From NCBI GenBank assembly GCA_021208685.1, contig JAJOJJ010000009.1, forward strand, positions 31,665 through 95,664: 64,000 nucleotides of DNA. Reading direction: 5' to 3'. The translations under genes and the position numbers were made by a program. The notes below the pieces were generated by a model. The model ran no database searches. It worked only from the letters and a program-made list of their open reading frames with translations, and had not been told where the DNA came from. How positions within the stretch are numbered: position 1 is the stretch's first letter; each line of letters begins with the position of its first letter. Below, in pieces: positions 18,491 to 32,127 of the stretch. This DNA is from Saccharospirillaceae bacterium. GTDB lineage: Bacteria > Pseudomonadota > Gammaproteobacteria > Pseudomonadales > Oceanobacteraceae.

Positions 18491-20386
18491 TTAGTTCTCC
18501 GGCCGCAGTCCTTTTTTCATCAATATCTGCTCAATTTCTCCCAGACAAGCCGGATCATCGATGGTTGATGGTGTCTGATATTCTTCGTTATTGGCGATAT
18601 TCCTCAGGACTTTACGCAGAATCTTACCAGAACGGGTTTTAGGCAAACGCTGCACCACCACCGCATCACGGAAACTGGCTACCGCCCCAATCCGGTCTCG
18701 GACACGCTGCACCAACTCCTGCTTCAGCGTCTCTTCATCGATATCAACACCGTCTTTGAGAAGCACAAGCCCAAGAGGCTCCTCGCCTTTAAGATCACTG
18801 TGACGGCCAATGACCGCACATTCAGCCACCGCCGCATGCCCGGCAACCACTTCTTCCATTTCTCCGGTTGACAGACGATGGCCGGCAACATTGATGATGT
18901 CATCGGTACGTCCAAGTACGAACAGATAGTTATCATCATCCAGATAACCGCCATCACCGGTAATGTAATAGCCTTTGTAGGTACCCAGATAACCGGCGAC
19001 AAACCGCTCATGATTGCCCCAGATCGTCGGAAGACATCCAGGCGGCAATGGCAGTTTGATCGCAATACTGCCCTGCTCATTGGCGGCAACCGGACGTCCC
19101 TTCGGATCCAAAATCTGCACATTAAACCCGGGCGACGGACGCGTCACAGAACCCGCTTTCACTTGCGCCGGTTCAAGCCCCATATGATTGCCGGCAATCG
19201 CCCAACCGGTTTCAGTCTGCCACCAGTGATCCACAATCGGACGCTTAATATGCTGATCCACCCACTCATAAGTCGGCGGATCGAGACGCTCACCAGCCAT
19301 AAAAATGGTTTTTAATTTACTGAGGTCATACTTTTCAGCCTGCAGGCAGTGCGGATCCTCTTTACGGATCGCACGGAATGCGGTCGGTGCGGCAAATAAT
19401 CCTTTAACACCATACTCGGCACACACCCGCCAGAATGCTCCGGCATCTGGCGTTCGAACCGGCTTACCTTCATAAAAGACCGTCGTGCAGCCTGCAATTA
19501 ATGGCGCATAAACAATATAAGAATGCCCCACCACCCAGCCAACATCAGAAGCGGCCCAGAACACATCCCCCGGATGCATATCGTAAACCACACTCATGCT
19601 ATAGCTCATGGCGACAGCATGACCGCCATGGTCACGCACAACGCCTTTGGGCTTGCCGGTGGTACCGGAGGTATAAAGAATGTACAGAGGATCAAGCGCC
19701 GACACCGGAATACAGTCGGCAGGCTGTGCCGTGGCGACGGCCTGCTGCCAGTCAATATCGCGCCCGGCCGTCAGACCGCAACGATGCTGTTCACGCTGAT
19801 AAATAACGCAGCTGTCTGGTTTGTGCACTGCCATTTCAATGGCAGCGTCCAGAATCGGCTTGTATTCAATTATGCGGTCAACTTCGATGCCACAAGATGC
19901 CGACATAACGACCTTGGGCGCCGCATCGTCGATACGCACCGCCAGTTCATTCGGAGCGAAGCCACCAAACACCACAGAGTGCACAGCACCAATACGGGCA
20001 CAGGCCAGCATCGCAATTGCCGCCTCAGGAATCATCGGCATATACACAATCACGCAATCGCCTTTACCAACGCCCTGACTGACCAGCATACCGGCACAGC
20101 GCGCCACGGCTTCGGTCAGTTGACTGTAGGTATAAGTACGCTTGTTGCCAGTCACCGGGGAATCATAGATAAGAGCCAGCTGCTCACCACGCCCCTGCAG
20201 AACGTGATAATCCAGCGCCAGATAGGCCGTATTGAGTTTCCCATCCGCAAACCAGCGGTCGATACCGTTTGCATCTTTGCTGAGTATGGATTGAGGGGCC
20301 TGAAACCACTGGATACGCTGCGCCTGCTTTTGCCAGAAGGTTCCGGGCTGTTCAATTGAGGCCTGATATTCCTGTTGGTAACCCAT
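18491..20386 (-). CDS. prpE: Propionyl-CoA synthetase (acyl-CoA synthetase, PrpE type)
   Basis: This 631-residue AMP-forming ligase activates short-chain acids with ATP and CoA. It has the P-loop-like YTSGTTGKPKGVV near residue 235, DHWWQTETGWAI, the YYITGDGG hinge region, and the C-terminal KTRSGKILR containing the catalytic lysine that is acetylated in this family. Length and the start GYQQEYQASIEQPGTFW agree with PrpE better than with Acs (about 650). No prpBCD genes are nearby, so it may act as a stand-alone propionate or acetate scavenging enzyme next to the TCA block. Confidence 0.88.
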   Translation of the reverse strand: MGYQQEYQASIEQPGTFWQKQAQRIQWFQAPQSILSKDANGIDRWFADGKLNTAYLALDYHVLQGRGEQLALIYDSPVTGNKRTYTYSQLTEAVARCAGMLVSQGVGKGDCVIVYMPMIPEAAIAMLACARIGAVHSVVFGGFAPNELAVRIDDAAPKVVMSASCGIEVDRIIEYKPILDAAIEMAVHKPDSCVIYQREQHRCGLTAGRDIDWQQAVATAQPADCIPVSALDPLYILYTSGTTGKPKGVVRDHGGHAVAMSYSMSVVYDMHPGDVFWAASDVGWVVGHSYIVYAPLIAGCTTVFYEGKPVRTPDAGAFWRVCAEYGVKGLFAAPTAFRAIRKEDPHCLQAEKYDLSKLKTIFMAGERLDPPTYEWVDQHIKRPIVDHWWQTETGWAIAGNHMGLEPAQVKAGSVTRPSPGFNVQILDPKGRPVAANEQGSIAIKLPLPPGCLPTIWGNHERFVAGYLGTYKGYYITGDGGYLDDDNYLFVLGRTDDIINVAGHRLSTGEMEEVVAGHAAVAECAVIGRHSDLKGEEPLGLVLLKDGVDIDEETLKQELVQRVRDRIGAVASFRDAVVVQRLPKTRSGKILRKVLRNIANNEEYQTPSTIDDPACLGEIEQILMKKGLRPEN

Positions 20387-20516
20387 AAATAATTCCTCCG
20401 GTGTGAATCATCACACCTTAGGGGATGTGTGGTTACCGCGACTATTCGACCAAGGGTCATAACACCAAGGTCTAGCCGTGACAGATCCGGAACCGGATGC
20501 CATCCGGCCTTCAGGC

Positions 20517-20547
20517 ATAAAAAAACCCGCCGCAGCGGGTTCTTTTT
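20517..20547 (-). terminator. Rho-independent terminator after sucD
   Basis: On the minus strand AACCCGC and GCGGGTT form a stem with a 4-base loop and are followed by a T run. It ends the long sdh-suc block 14 bp past the sucD stop. Confidence 0.87.
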
Positions 20548-20560
20548 TGAGCTGGTAAAC

Positions 20561-21433
20561 TTACCAGCCGGTTACTTCCTTCAGAGTCTTACCGATATCG
20601 GCCAGACTCTCACAGGTAGCAACACCAGCGTCCTGCAGGGCAGCAAACTTATCCGCCGCCGTACCTTTACCACCGGAGATAATCGCGCCGGCATGCCCCA
20701 TGCGCTTACCCGGAGGCGCTGTAACACCCGCGATGTAAGAAACAACAGGCTTGGTCACATTGGCTTTAATGAAAGCCGCCGCTTCCTCTTCTGCAGTACC
20801 GCCGATTTCGCCAATCATAACGATGGCTTCAGTGGCCGGATCTTCCTGAAACATTTTCAGAATGTCGATAAAGTTAGAACCCGGAATCGGATCACCACCA
20901 ATACCCACACAGGTAGACTGACCAAAACCGTAATCGGTGGTCTGTTTAACCGCTTCATAGGTCAGGGTGCCGGAACGGGAAACGATACCGACTTTACCCG
21001 GCAGATGGATGTGACCCGGCATGATACCGATCTTGCACTCTCCCGGAGTGATCACACCCGGACAGTTTGGTCCGATCAGACGCGCACCGAGCTCGTCACA
21101 CTTCACCTTGGCATCCAGCATATCCAGCGTTGGAATGCCTTCAGTAATACAGACAATCAGCTTGATGCCGGCATTTGCGGCTTCAAGGATAGAGTCTTTG
21201 CAGAAAGGAGCCGGAACGTAAATAACAGAGGCTTCAGCACCGGTTGCAGCAACCGCGTCTTTAACCGTATTGAATACCGGCAGGCCGAGGTGTTCAGTAC
21301 CGCCTTTACCCGGTGTTACACCACCGACCATTTTGGTGCCATAGGCAATTGCCTGTTCAGAGTGAAAAGTACCCTGAGCACCAGTGAAGCCCTGACAGAT
21401 CACTTTGGTGTCTTTGTTGATTAAAATGCTCAT
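20561..21433 (-). CDS. sucD: Succinyl-CoA synthetase alpha subunit
   Basis: SucD (290 residues) binds CoA and carries the phosphohistidine of succinyl-CoA synthetase, in the motif [15 protein letters not shown]. The N-terminal [20 protein letters not shown] is the CoA-binding region. The enzyme makes ATP or GTP from succinyl-CoA in the TCA cycle. It follows sucC by 9 bp. Confidence 0.97.
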   Translation of the reverse strand: MSILINKDTKVICQGFTGAQGTFHSEQAIAYGTKMVGGVTPGKGGTEHLGLPVFNTVKDAVAATGAEASVIYVPAPFCKDSILEAANAGIKLIVCITEGIPTLDMLDAKVKCDELGARLIGPNCPGVITPGECKIGIMPGHIHLPGKVGIVSRSGTLTYEAVKQTTDYGFGQSTCVGIGGDPIPGSNFIDILKMFQEDPATEAIVMIGEIGGTAEEEAAAFIKANVTKPVVSYIAGVTAPPGKRMGHAGAIISGGKGTAADKFAALQDAGVATCESLADIGKTLKEVTGW

Positions 21434-21442
21434 GATTACCCC

Positions 21443-22609
21443 TTAATTGCCAGCTGCAGCCGCGACCACTTTCTGGGCTGCGCCAGTCAGGTCGGTATCG
21501 GCGATAATGTTCAGGCCACTTTCAGTCAGAACCTTAGCACCCACTTCAGCGTTGTTACCTTGCAGGCGAACAACCACAGGAACCTTAACACCGACTTCTT
21601 TCACAGCGCCGATCACACCTTCAGCAATCATGTCGCAACGCACGATCCCACCAAAAATATTGATGAATACGGCTTTTACTTTATCGTCAGACAGAATGAT
21701 CTTGAACGCTTCAACCACACGTTCTTTGGTTGCACCACCGCCGACATCCAGGAAGTTGGCTGGCTGGCCACCGTGCAGTTTCACGATATCCATAGTACCC
21801 ATCGCCAGACCAGCACCGTTCACCATGCAACCGATATTGCCATCCAGAGCAACATAGTTCAGTTCCCACTCAGCGGCATGAGCTTCACGCGCATCTTCCT
21901 GCGAAGGATCACGCATTTCCTGGAGGTCTTTGTGACGGTATACCGCATTACTGTCGATATTGATTTTGGCATCCAGACAATGCAGATTGCCTTCGGTGGT
22001 AATCACCAGCGGATTGATTTCCAGCAGAGCCAGATCTTTATCAACGAACAACTTGGCAAGGCCCAGGAAAATATTGGTGAATTGCTTCACCTGATCACCC
22101 TTAAGACCCAACTGGAAAGCCAGTTCACGCCCCTGATACGGCTGAGCGCCGACCAGTGGATCAATCGTGGCTTTCAGGATTTTTTCCGGAGTTTCTTCCG
22201 CAACTTTCTCAATTTCCACACCGCCCTCAGTTGAGGCCATAAACACCACACGGCGTGAAGAACGGTCGACGACCGCACCCAGATACAGTTCCTGAGCGAT
22301 ATCGGTGCAGCTCTCAACCAGAATACGGCTGACCGGCTGACCTTTTTCATCAGTCTGGTAAGTCACCAGGTTTTTGCCCAGCCACTTGTTGGCAAACTCA
22401 GAAATTTCTTCTTTGGAAGAAACCAGCTTCACACCACCGGCCTTACCACGGCCACCGGCATGTACCTGAGCTTTAACAACCCAGCGTTCACCGCCAATAG
22501 TGTCGGCCGCTGCTGCAGCTTCTTCTGCAGTTTTGGCTGCCACACCTTTCGATACCGGCAGACCATACTGAGCAAAAAGCTGTTTACCCTGATATTCGTG
22601 AAGGTTCAT
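21443..22609 (-). CDS. sucC: Succinyl-CoA synthetase beta subunit
   Basis: SucC (388 residues, the usual length) has the ATP-grasp domain with [17 protein letters not shown] and the C-terminal ligase domain with [17 protein letters not shown]. The start [13 protein letters not shown] at 22609 matches the family. A longer frame begins 14 codons earlier but adds a basic leader not seen in SucC. AGGAC lies upstream of the chosen ATG. Confidence 0.97.
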   Translation of the reverse strand: MNLHEYQGKQLFAQYGLPVSKGVAAKTAEEAAAAADTIGGERWVVKAQVHAGGRGKAGGVKLVSSKEEISEFANKWLGKNLVTYQTDEKGQPVSRILVESCTDIAQELYLGAVVDRSSRRVVFMASTEGGVEIEKVAEETPEKILKATIDPLVGAQPYQGRELAFQLGLKGDQVKQFTNIFLGLAKLFVDKDLALLEINPLVITTEGNLHCLDAKINIDSNAVYRHKDLQEMRDPSQEDAREAHAAEWELNYVALDGNIGCMVNGAGLAMGTMDIVKLHGGQPANFLDVGGGATKERVVEAFKIILSDDKVKAVFINIFGGIVRCDMIAEGVIGAVKEVGVKVPVVVRLQGNNAEVGAKVLTESGLNIIADTDLTGAAQKVVAAAAGN

Positions 22610-22723
22610 CGCTTTCGTCCTGTTTCTCTTATTGAGTCGGGGGTTACCCAACAGCCTGTTTTACCGGGCATCCAATCGTGTCGGCAGCACTTATTCAGCA
22701 CCCTCGCCCGGCGATAAAGCGAA

Positions 22724-22741
22724 GGCCCGGAATTCCGGGCC
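22724..22741. other. Perfect 18-bp GC-rich palindrome between lpdA and sucC
   Basis: GGCCCGGAATTCCGGGCC lies 9 bp past the lpdA stop, 114 bp before sucC. It would form a stable hairpin in the sdh-suc mRNA. There is no clear T run on either strand, so it is more likely an mRNA-processing or stability element, or a partial attenuator, than a full terminator. Confidence 0.5.
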
Positions 22742-22750
22742 AACGTATTA

Positions 22751-25424
<2,674 letters not shown>

Positions 25425-25453
25425 TATGTTTTCCTTAATATTCCTGCGGTTAC

Positions 25454-28291
25454 CTAGCCCTGGAGTCCCAGAGCGTCACGAATTAATTTTTCTTGCTGTT
25501 CCAGATGCAGCGCCATGTAGCCTGCCGCTGGCGACGCAGAAGCTGCGCGACCGGCATACTGCAAATGCAGATCTGGCTTCAATTGCACCAATGCGCGACG
25601 CATATGATGCTGGCTGCTGTACCACGCCCCCATATTCATAGGCTCTTCCTGTGTCCAGACAACCTCTTCAACATTGCTGTATTTAGAGAGAACTTTAGCA
25701 AGTTGCTTAGCCGGGAACGGGTACAGTTGCTCAATGCGAACAATGGCAACATCGTTGATTTCTTCGGCGCGGCGGCGTTCAAGCAAGTCATAATAGACTT
25801 TACCGGAACACAGCAATACACGACGAACCGCTTTAGCATCCAACTCATCAACTTCATCAATCACGGTGTAGAAACGACCACCGGCCAGTTCCTCCAGCGT
25901 ACTGATCGCCAGCTTGTGACGCAGCAAACTCTTGGGAGACATAACCACCAGAGGCTTACGCAATGGGCGAATCACCTGACGGCGCAGCATGTGATAGACC
26001 TGAGCAGGTGTCGAAGGCACACAAATCTGGACGTTATGTTCAGCACATAACTGCAGATAGCGCTCAAGACGTGCCGAAGAGTGTTCAGGCCCCTGACCTT
26101 CATAGCCATGTGGCAACAGCATGGTCAGACCACACAAGCGCCCCCATTTGTGTTCACCGGAAGAAATAAACTGGTCAAATACAACCTGTGCACCGTTAGC
26201 AAAATCCCCAAACTGCGCTTCCCAGATGACCAATGCTCCCGGCGTGGTAGTGGCATACCCATACTCAAATGCCAGCACGGCTTCCTCTGACAGCAGAGAA
26301 TCATAAAGATCGAAAGAAGGCTGCCCCTCTTTGACATGCTTCAGCGGGATGTAGCTGGAACCGTCTTTCTGATTGTGCAAAACCGCATGACGATGTGAGA
26401 AGGTGCCACGCCCAACATCCTGACCGGTAATCCGGATCTGGTGCCCTTCATGCAACAACGTCGCATACGCCATCGTTTCAGCAAAACCCCAGTTAATCGG
26501 CATAGCACCCGCAGCCATTCGTCCACGGTCTTCCATAATTTTGCCGACCTGACGCTGAACCGAAAATCCATCCGGCACTTCCAGCAATTTATTGGCAAGT
26601 TCCTGCAACAATTTAAGATCGAAGCGGGTATCAGCACGGGCTGTCCACTCATGCCCAAGGTACGGAGTCCAGTCAACAAAGAGTTCAGAATTCGGTTCTT
26701 TCACCAGACTCTTGGCAACGTGATGACCATTATCCAGTGCCTTACGGTATTCTTCTTCGAGCTCTTTACTGTCTTCCGCCGTCAGCACACCAGCAGCAAT
26801 TAATTTTTCAGAATACAGTTCGCGTGTGGTTTTCTGGTTTTTGATTTTGGCATACATCAATGGCTGAGTACCGGATGGCTCATCCGCTTCGTTGTGACCA
26901 CGACGGCGGTAACACACCAGATCAATTACGACATCTTTCTTGAATTCATTACGATAGTCGACGGCCAGCTGAGTAACGAACAGCACCGCTTCCGGATCAT
27001 CGCCATTCACATGCAGAATCGGCGCTTCAACAATTTTGGCCACATCAGTGCAATATTCTGTTGAGCGGACATCTTCGCGCTTGGATGTGGTAAAACCAAC
27101 CTGATTGTTAATGACAATATGAATCGTGCCACCGGTTTTATACGCACGGGTCTGTGACATCTGGAACGTTTCCATCACCACGCCCTGACCGGCAAAGGCA
27201 GAATCACCGTGCATAATCACAGGAACTACTTTTTCTCCGGTTTTGTCGTTACGACGATCCTGACGCGCACGTACAGAGCCTTCAACCACCGGAGAAACAA
27301 TTTCAAGGTGAGACGGGTTAAACGCCAGCGCGAGATGCACCTCACCGCCAGAAGTCATTACATTGGATGAAAAGCCCTGATGGTATTTAACGTCACCATG
27401 AGATTCGTAATGCACTTTCCCATCGAATTCATCAAACAGATCGGACGTTTTTTTACCAAGGGTATTGATCAGGGTATTCAGTCGACCACGGTGTGCCATG
27501 CCAATAACAATTTCTTTGGCACCGTAAGTACCGCTGCGCTGAATAAGCTCATCCATCAACGGAATCAGACTCTCGCCCCCTTCCAGACCAAAGCGCTTTA
27601 CCCCCGGATAACGTGAACCCAGATATTTTTCCAGGCCTTCGGCAGCGGTCAGACGCTCGAGCAGATGAAGCTTAACTTCACTGCCGAATCTCGGATGGGC
27701 ACGAACACTTTCTAGTCGCTGCTGAAACCAACGCTGCTCAGCGGTGTTAACGATGTGCATATATTCCGCACCAACCGAACCGCAATACGTTGTTTCCAGT
27801 GCTGCAAGAATATCGCTCAGCGAGGCTTCGTCCTGACCAATAAACAACGAGCCGGTTTTGAATACAGTATCCAAATCGGCCCGTGACAAACCATGGAAAG
27901 ACAAATCAAGATCAGGGACTTTCTGGCGTTCCATCAGATCAAGCGGATCCAGTTTGGCATGCTGATGACCACGACCACGGTAGGCATTGATGAGTTGTAA
28001 TACCTGAACCTGTTTCAGTTCATGATCAGAGCTGACTGAGCCCTGCGACACAGGTCGGGAACGACGCTGATTTTTAGCAATAAGAAGAAATTGTTCCCGA
28101 ATGGGCTTGTGGGGAGTATCTACGGAAGTGCTTTCATCGACGCGAGGTAACTGATCAAAATAATTGCGCCACTCTTCGGGTACCTCGTTGGGGTCTCTGA
28201 GGTAGGTTTCGAAGAGCTCCTCCATATAAGCAACGTTACCTCCCGCCAACTGAGAGGTGCTCCAAAGTTGCTCCATTGTCTGCTCGTGCAT
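25454..28291 (-). CDS. sucA: 2-oxoglutarate dehydrogenase E1 component
   Basis: SucA decarboxylates 2-oxoglutarate with thiamine diphosphate. The 945-residue product starting [19 protein letters not shown] at 28291 has the normal E1o length and contains [30 protein letters not shown] and [12 protein letters not shown] frame extending 47 codons upstream is rejected because it runs through leader sequence without similarity. AGGGTGG lies near the chosen start. It is 266 bp downstream of sdhB, with tandem hairpins between them. Confidence 0.96.
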   Translation of the reverse strand: MHEQTMEQLWSTSQLAGGNVAYMEELFETYLRDPNEVPEEWRNYFDQLPRVDESTSVDTPHKPIREQFLLIAKNQRRSRPVSQGSVSSDHELKQVQVLQLINAYRGRGHQHAKLDPLDLMERQKVPDLDLSFHGLSRADLDTVFKTGSLFIGQDEASLSDILAALETTYCGSVGAEYMHIVNTAEQRWFQQRLESVRAHPRFGSEVKLHLLERLTAAEGLEKYLGSRYPGVKRFGLEGGESLIPLMDELIQRSGTYGAKEIVIGMAHRGRLNTLINTLGKKTSDLFDEFDGKVHYESHGDVKYHQGFSSNVMTSGGEVHLALAFNPSHLEIVSPVVEGSVRARQDRRNDKTGEKVVPVIMHGDSAFAGQGVVMETFQMSQTRAYKTGGTIHIVINNQVGFTTSKREDVRSTEYCTDVAKIVEAPILHVNGDDPEAVLFVTQLAVDYRNEFKKDVVIDLVCYRRRGHNEADEPSGTQPLMYAKIKNQKTTRELYSEKLIAAGVLTAEDSKELEEEYRKALDNGHHVAKSLVKEPNSELFVDWTPYLGHEWTARADTRFDLKLLQELANKLLEVPDGFSVQRQVGKIMEDRGRMAAGAMPINWGFAETMAYATLLHEGHQIRITGQDVGRGTFSHRHAVLHNQKDGSSYIPLKHVKEGQPSFDLYDSLLSEEAVLAFEYGYATTTPGALVIWEAQFGDFANGAQVVFDQFISSGEHKWGRLCGLTMLLPHGYEGQGPEHSSARLERYLQLCAEHNVQICVPSTPAQVYHMLRRQVIRPLRKPLVVMSPKSLLRHKLAISTLEELAGGRFYTVIDEVDELDAKAVRRVLLCSGKVYYDLLERRRAEEINDVAIVRIEQLYPFPAKQLAKVLSKYSNVEEVVWTQEEPMNMGAWYSSQHHMRRALVQLKPDLHLQYAGRAASASPAAGYMALHLEQQEKLIRDALGLQG

Positions 28292-28451
28292 GTACGACCA
28301 CCCTGTTTTTGAATAAACGAAGGAAATCACCCACAGAGTGTATGCACCAACTCTAGCGCTAGGCAGGATAGAGGGCCGACCGGATAGATCGCAAGGCCTC
28401 TGAGGTGAAACGGGGATTCCCCGCTCCCTCAACTAAAAATTCAGCTTAGTT

Positions 28452-28480
28452 AAAAATAGAACCTTGTGAGGTCTATTTTT
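28452..28480. terminator. Second of two tandem hairpins between sdhB and sucA
   Basis: AAAAATAGA(A)CC and GGTCTATTTTT pair around a 6-base loop, with A and T tracts that would allow termination on either strand. It lies 13 bp from the stronger hairpin at 28493-28526. Confidence 0.6.
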
Positions 28481-28492
28481 GAAAAATTGTCA

Positions 28493-28526
28493 ACGTAAGT
28501 GGGCTGTGTGTCCAGCCCACTTACGT
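28493..28526 (-). terminator. Strong hairpin after sdhB, likely (partial) terminator
   Basis: ACGTAAGTGGGCTG pairs perfectly with its complement (14 bp) around a 6-base loop, 32 bp past the sdhB stop. On the minus strand it is followed by TGACAATTTTTC. It probably separates sdhCDAB from sucAB-lpdA-sucCD, or sets their relative amounts. Confidence 0.7.
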
Positions 28527-28557
28527 CTAATACCACCGGTCGTCAGTGGTGCCTTTC

Positions 28558-29268
28558 CTATAATTGCTGGGATAACAGCATATTACGGATGTGGCCAATG
28601 GCGCGCGTTGGATTCAATCCTTTCGGGCACACATTGACACAATTCATGATGCCACGGCAACGGAAGACGCTGAACGGATCACTCAATTCAGCCAATCGTT
28701 CCTGTGTCATAGTATCACGGCTGTCCGCCAGGAAGCGGTATGCCTGCAGCAAACCGGCCGGGCCAACGAACTTATCCGGATTCCACCAGAAAGACGGACA
28801 AGAGGTTGAACAGCATGCACAGAGAATACACTCGTACAGGCCATCCAGTTTTTCACGCTCTTCCGGTGTCTGCAGACGCTCAATGGCCGGAGCCGGTGTG
28901 TTATTCACCAGATAAGGTTTGATCTTTTCGTACTGTTTGTAGAACAGCGACATATCGATCACCAGATCACGGATCACTGGCATACCTGGCAGCGGACGCA
29001 GCACCAGCTTATCCATTTTGCCTTTAGTCGCCTCCGATACCGGAGTGATACAGGCAAGACCGTTTTTTCCATTAATGTTCATGCCGTCTGAACCACACAC
29101 ACCTTCGCGGCATGAGCGGCGATAGGAAACAGATACATCCTTTTCCTTCACCAGATTCAGAACATCCAGAACCATCAGATCTTTGCCTGCAGGAAGAGCG
29201 ATCTCATAATCCTGCATGAACGGCGCTGCATCCTTTTCAGGGTTGTAACGGTAGATACTTACTAGCAT
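28558..29268 (-). CDS. sdhB: Succinate dehydrogenase iron-sulfur subunit
   Basis: SdhB (236 residues) passes electrons from FAD to quinone. All three cluster motifs are present: 2Fe-2S in SCREGVCGSDGMNINGKNGL followed by AC, 4Fe-4S in CILCACCSTSCPSFWW, and 3Fe-4S with CRGIMNCVNVCPKGLNP. It follows sdhA by 15 bp. Confidence 0.97.
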   Translation of the reverse strand: MLVSIYRYNPEKDAAPFMQDYEIALPAGKDLMVLDVLNLVKEKDVSVSYRRSCREGVCGSDGMNINGKNGLACITPVSEATKGKMDKLVLRPLPGMPVIRDLVIDMSLFYKQYEKIKPYLVNNTPAPAIERLQTPEEREKLDGLYECILCACCSTSCPSFWWNPDKFVGPAGLLQAYRFLADSRDTMTQERLAELSDPFSVFRCRGIMNCVNVCPKGLNPTRAIGHIRNMLLSQQL

Positions 29269-29283
29269 TTCAATACTCCCCTA

Positions 29284-31056
29284 TTAATAAGTACGGACTT
29301 TCGGTGGGAACGCTGCCACTGTTTTAGGAGCAAAGTTCACCGCACGCTTACCGATGGTCTTGGTTTGAGGGAAGTACAATGAGTGGCACAGCCAATTCTC
29401 ATCATCACGTTCTGTATAGTCGTTACGGGCGTGAGCACCGCGTGACTCTTTACGCTCAATTGCCGCGACAGCAGTGGCATAGGCCGTTTCGAACAGGTTA
29501 TCCAATTCCAGCGCTTCAATACGGGCTGTGTTGAAGGCACCGCTCTTATCTTCGAGAACGGTATTTTTAACACGCTCACCGATTTCATTGAGCATCGCCA
29601 GACCTTTCTCCATGCTTGGACCTTCGCGGAACACGCCAAAGTACAGCTGCATGGTTTTCTGCAGATCAGCACGAACGGCAGCGACAGACTCACCCGAGGT
29701 AGAGTTATTAAGGCGATTCAGACGAGCCATGGCACGTTCGATGTCTTCTTCAGAGGCATCAACGGACTCAAAGCCATCTTTGAAGCTTTTCTCCACCTGC
29801 AGACCAACGGCACGACCAAACACCACCAGATCCAGCAGTGAGTTACCACCAAGACGGTTTGCACCATGCACAGATACGCAAGCAATTTCACCGGCGGCAT
29901 ACAGACCTTCAACCACAACATCGTTGCCGTTTTCATCCTGCATCAGCGCCTGACCACCAATATTCGTCGGAATACCGCCCATCATGTAATGACAGGTTGG
30001 AACCACCGGAATTGGCTCTTTAACCGGATCAGCGTGAGCAAATGTGCGCGACAGCTCAAGAATACCCGGCAGTTTGGCGTTCAGGGTTTCTTCACCCAGA
30101 TGATCCAGCTTCAGGAATACGTGATCGCCGTTTTCGCCACAGCCACGACCTTCCAGGATTTCCAGAACCATTGAACGGGCAACAACGTCACGACCGGCAA
30201 GGTCTTTCGCGTTCGGAGCATAACGCTCCATGAAACGTTCGCCATCTTTATTGACAAGATAACCACCTTCACCGCGACAACCTTCCGTTACCAGCGTACC
30301 GGCACCGGCGATACCGGTTGGATGGAACTGCCACATTTCCATATCCTGCATTGGCACACCAGCACGCAACGCCATACCAACACCATCACCGGTGTTGATC
30401 AGAGCATTGGTTGTGGACTGGTAAATACGACCGGCACCACCGGTCGCCAGAACAGTGGCTTTGGCTTTGATATAACTGGTTTCGCCGGACTCAATGTCGA
30501 TGGCAATCACACCAGCAATCTGCCCTTTAGCGTTTTTCACCAGATCGACGGCATACCATTCATTCAGGAAGGTAGTACCGCCTTTCAGGTTACCCTGATA
30601 CAGGGCGTGCAACAGCGCGTGACCGGTACGGTCAGCGGCGGCACAGGTACGGGCTGCCTGAGTCGGATCATCGGGACCCTTGGACTGTCCACCGAAAGGA
30701 CGCTGATAAATACGGCCTTCTTCGGTACGGGAAAATGGCAAGCCCATATGTTCAAGTTCGAACACAGCCTGCGGACCTACTGAACACATATATTCAATAG
30801 CATCCTGGTCACCGATGTAGTCGGAACCTTTGACCGTGTCATACATGTGCCAGCGCCAATCATCATTTGGATCGTTCGACGCGATCGCACAAGTGATACC
30901 GCCCTGTGCCGATACCGTATGCGAACGGGTTGGAAACACCTTGGTTACACATGCGGTTTTAATGCCGGCCTCGGTCAACTGCAGCGCAGCACGCATACCC
31001 GCGCCACCACCACCAATTACAATGGCATCGAAGGACATGGTTCTGATTTTAGACAT
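29284..31056 (-). CDS. sdhA: Succinate dehydrogenase flavoprotein subunit
   Basis: SdhA (590 residues) oxidises succinate to fumarate. The FAD loop [15 protein letters not shown], the covalent-FAD histidine in [11 protein letters not shown], the substrate region [20 protein letters not shown], and the C-terminal catalytic-arginine region REGPSMEKG to [11 protein letters not shown] are all present. It follows sdhD by 3 bp in the sdhCDAB operon. Confidence 0.98.
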   Translation of the reverse strand: MSKIRTMSFDAIVIGGGGAGMRAALQLTEAGIKTACVTKVFPTRSHTVSAQGGITCAIASNDPNDDWRWHMYDTVKGSDYIGDQDAIEYMCSVGPQAVFELEHMGLPFSRTEEGRIYQRPFGGQSKGPDDPTQAARTCAAADRTGHALLHALYQGNLKGGTTFLNEWYAVDLVKNAKGQIAGVIAIDIESGETSYIKAKATVLATGGAGRIYQSTTNALINTGDGVGMALRAGVPMQDMEMWQFHPTGIAGAGTLVTEGCRGEGGYLVNKDGERFMERYAPNAKDLAGRDVVARSMVLEILEGRGCGENGDHVFLKLDHLGEETLNAKLPGILELSRTFAHADPVKEPIPVVPTCHYMMGGIPTNIGGQALMQDENGNDVVVEGLYAAGEIACVSVHGANRLGGNSLLDLVVFGRAVGLQVEKSFKDGFESVDASEEDIERAMARLNRLNNSTSGESVAAVRADLQKTMQLYFGVFREGPSMEKGLAMLNEIGERVKNTVLEDKSGAFNTARIEALELDNLFETAYATAVAAIERKESRGAHARNDYTERDDENWLCHSLYFPQTKTIGKRAVNFAPKTVAAFPPKVRTY

Positions 31057-31059
31057 GAC

Positions 31060-31407
31060 TTACACACTCCAGAGAATGTCGATACCCCAAACCAGGTAAA
31101 CGAACAGGAATCCTGCGCATACCAGCTGGAACGCAAAACGGATTGCGGCGGCTTTGAGATAGTCAGTTGAAATGGTCCACATACCGATCCAGGCATGTGC
31201 ACAGATTGAGATCAGGGCAGCCAGACTGAATACTTTCATCCAGGTACAGGCGAACAGGCCCTGCCATTGTCCGTATTGCAGGTCTGGAGAGGCAATCAGG
31301 AAGCCCAGCAAAAACAGAGTGTAAAGCGCAAGAATGACCGCACTCAGACGCTGGACAACCCAGTCATACAGGCCACTGCGGCCCAAATTGGTGACACTTG
31401 CTACCAT
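31060..31407 (-). CDS. sdhD: Succinate dehydrogenase membrane anchor subunit
   Basis: The 115-residue hydrophobic protein starting MVASVTNLGRSGLYDWVVQR has three membrane helices, and the quinone-site tyrosine/aspartate context is typical of SdhD. The start at 31407 matches pseudomonad SdhD proteins and overlaps the sdhC stop by 7 bp. It anchors SdhAB to the inner membrane with SdhC and heme b. Confidence 0.94.
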   Translation of the reverse strand: MVASVTNLGRSGLYDWVVQRLSAVILALYTLFLLGFLIASPDLQYGQWQGLFACTWMKVFSLAALISICAHAWIGMWTISTDYLKAAAIRFAFQLVCAGFLFVYLVWGIDILWSV

Positions 31408-31775
31408 ACCCAAACTCCTGCCAGAACGATTACGATCACGCCAAGCACCAGGGTAATGATGGCTCCGGTACGACCGCCTTCTTTGGTTTCACCAATTCCC
31501 ATATCCATCAACAGGTGTTTAACGCCCGCTACCAGGTGGTAACCCAGCGCCGACAAAATGCCCCAGGTGATGAATTTAACCAAACCGTTATCAAACACCG
31601 ATTTCAGTTCAGCAAAGCTTTCTTCTGACTCCAGGGACGCTGCCAGCGCACACAGCATAAACGCCACTGCGAAGAACAGAATAAAACCGGAGATACGGTG
31701 AATGATGGACGCCTTAGCGGGAAGTGGGAGCTCAATAGTAGTCAGATCTAAATTTGTAGGTCTATTGCTATTCAC
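31401..31775 (-). CDS. sdhC: Succinate dehydrogenase cytochrome b556 subunit
   Basis: The 124-residue product has three membrane helices, the N-terminal quinone-site segment SIIHRISGFILF, and the heme-ligand histidine region GYHLVAGVKHLLMDMG. GTG at 31775 is chosen because MNSNRPTNLDL then aligns with the start of known SdhC proteins. An ATG 30 bp upstream is the alternative. The Shine-Dalgarno is weak (AAGAG). It is the first gene of sdhCDAB. Confidence 0.92.
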   Translation of the reverse strand: MNSNRPTNLDLTTIELPLPAKASIIHRISGFILFFAVAFMLCALAASLESEESFAELKSVFDNGLVKFITWGILSALGYHLVAGVKHLLMDMGIGETKEGGRTGAIITLVLGVIVIVLAGVWVW

Positions 31776-31850
31776 GGCTCTTACACTCTTATTTGGGCTT
31801 AACATCCCCCACAAAAGGGCAGGTTAAGCGCAGGCTCAAGAAGATACCCA

Positions 31851-31868
31851 AAACCTTGTACAAGGTTT
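31851..31868. promoter_or_regulatory. Perfect 18-bp palindrome in the sdhC leader (candidate operator)
   Basis: AAACCTTGTACAAGGTTT is a perfect dyad located downstream of the predicted sdhC -10. A second CTTGTGCAA-like copy lies 12 bp away, as a direct repeat of CTTGTACAA. Position after the promoter fits a repressor site or a leader hairpin. The regulator is unknown. Confidence 0.5.
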
Positions 31869-31891
31869 GCACAAGTTTCAGGTCGCGACAA

Positions 31892-31920
31892 ATTATAGTC
31901 ACCCACCCGTTGATTTACAA
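31892..31920 (-). promoter_or_regulatory. Predicted sigma-70 promoter of sdhCDAB
   Basis: On the minus strand TTGTAA (31920-31915) and TATAAT (31897-31892) are separated by exactly 17 bp. Transcription would start near 31885, giving a leader of about 110 nt before the GTG start of sdhC. Confidence 0.65.
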
Positions 31921-32033
31921 ACAGTCTGCGCCACGATTGCGTACACAGTACATAAATCCATCAGATCAGGTGACATCAGTGCAGCAGGACTATACTAGAC
32001 CCGGCTGCTGGTGACTGCTCGACGGCTGGGTAA

Positions 32034-32061
32034 TTGACAAACGGAGTTCAGAACCTATAGT
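32034..32061 (+). promoter_or_regulatory. Predicted sigma-70 promoter of gltA
   Basis: A consensus TTGACA (32034-32039) and TATAGT (32056-32061) are separated by 16 bp, about 67 bp upstream of the gltA ATG. This is the strongest-looking promoter I found. The rest of the 352-bp gap between sdhC and gltA holds only the divergent sdh promoter and palindrome. Confidence 0.75.
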
Positions 32062-32127
32062 TGTCCCCTTTCTTTTTAGGTCCGCCTTATATTTAAGGCT
32101 AAATTTTGAACAGCAGGAGGCCTATCC

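Noticed and set aside
20429..21424. 331-codon plus-strand frame across sucD
   Set aside because: It is antisense to the whole of sucD, and begins in its terminator region.
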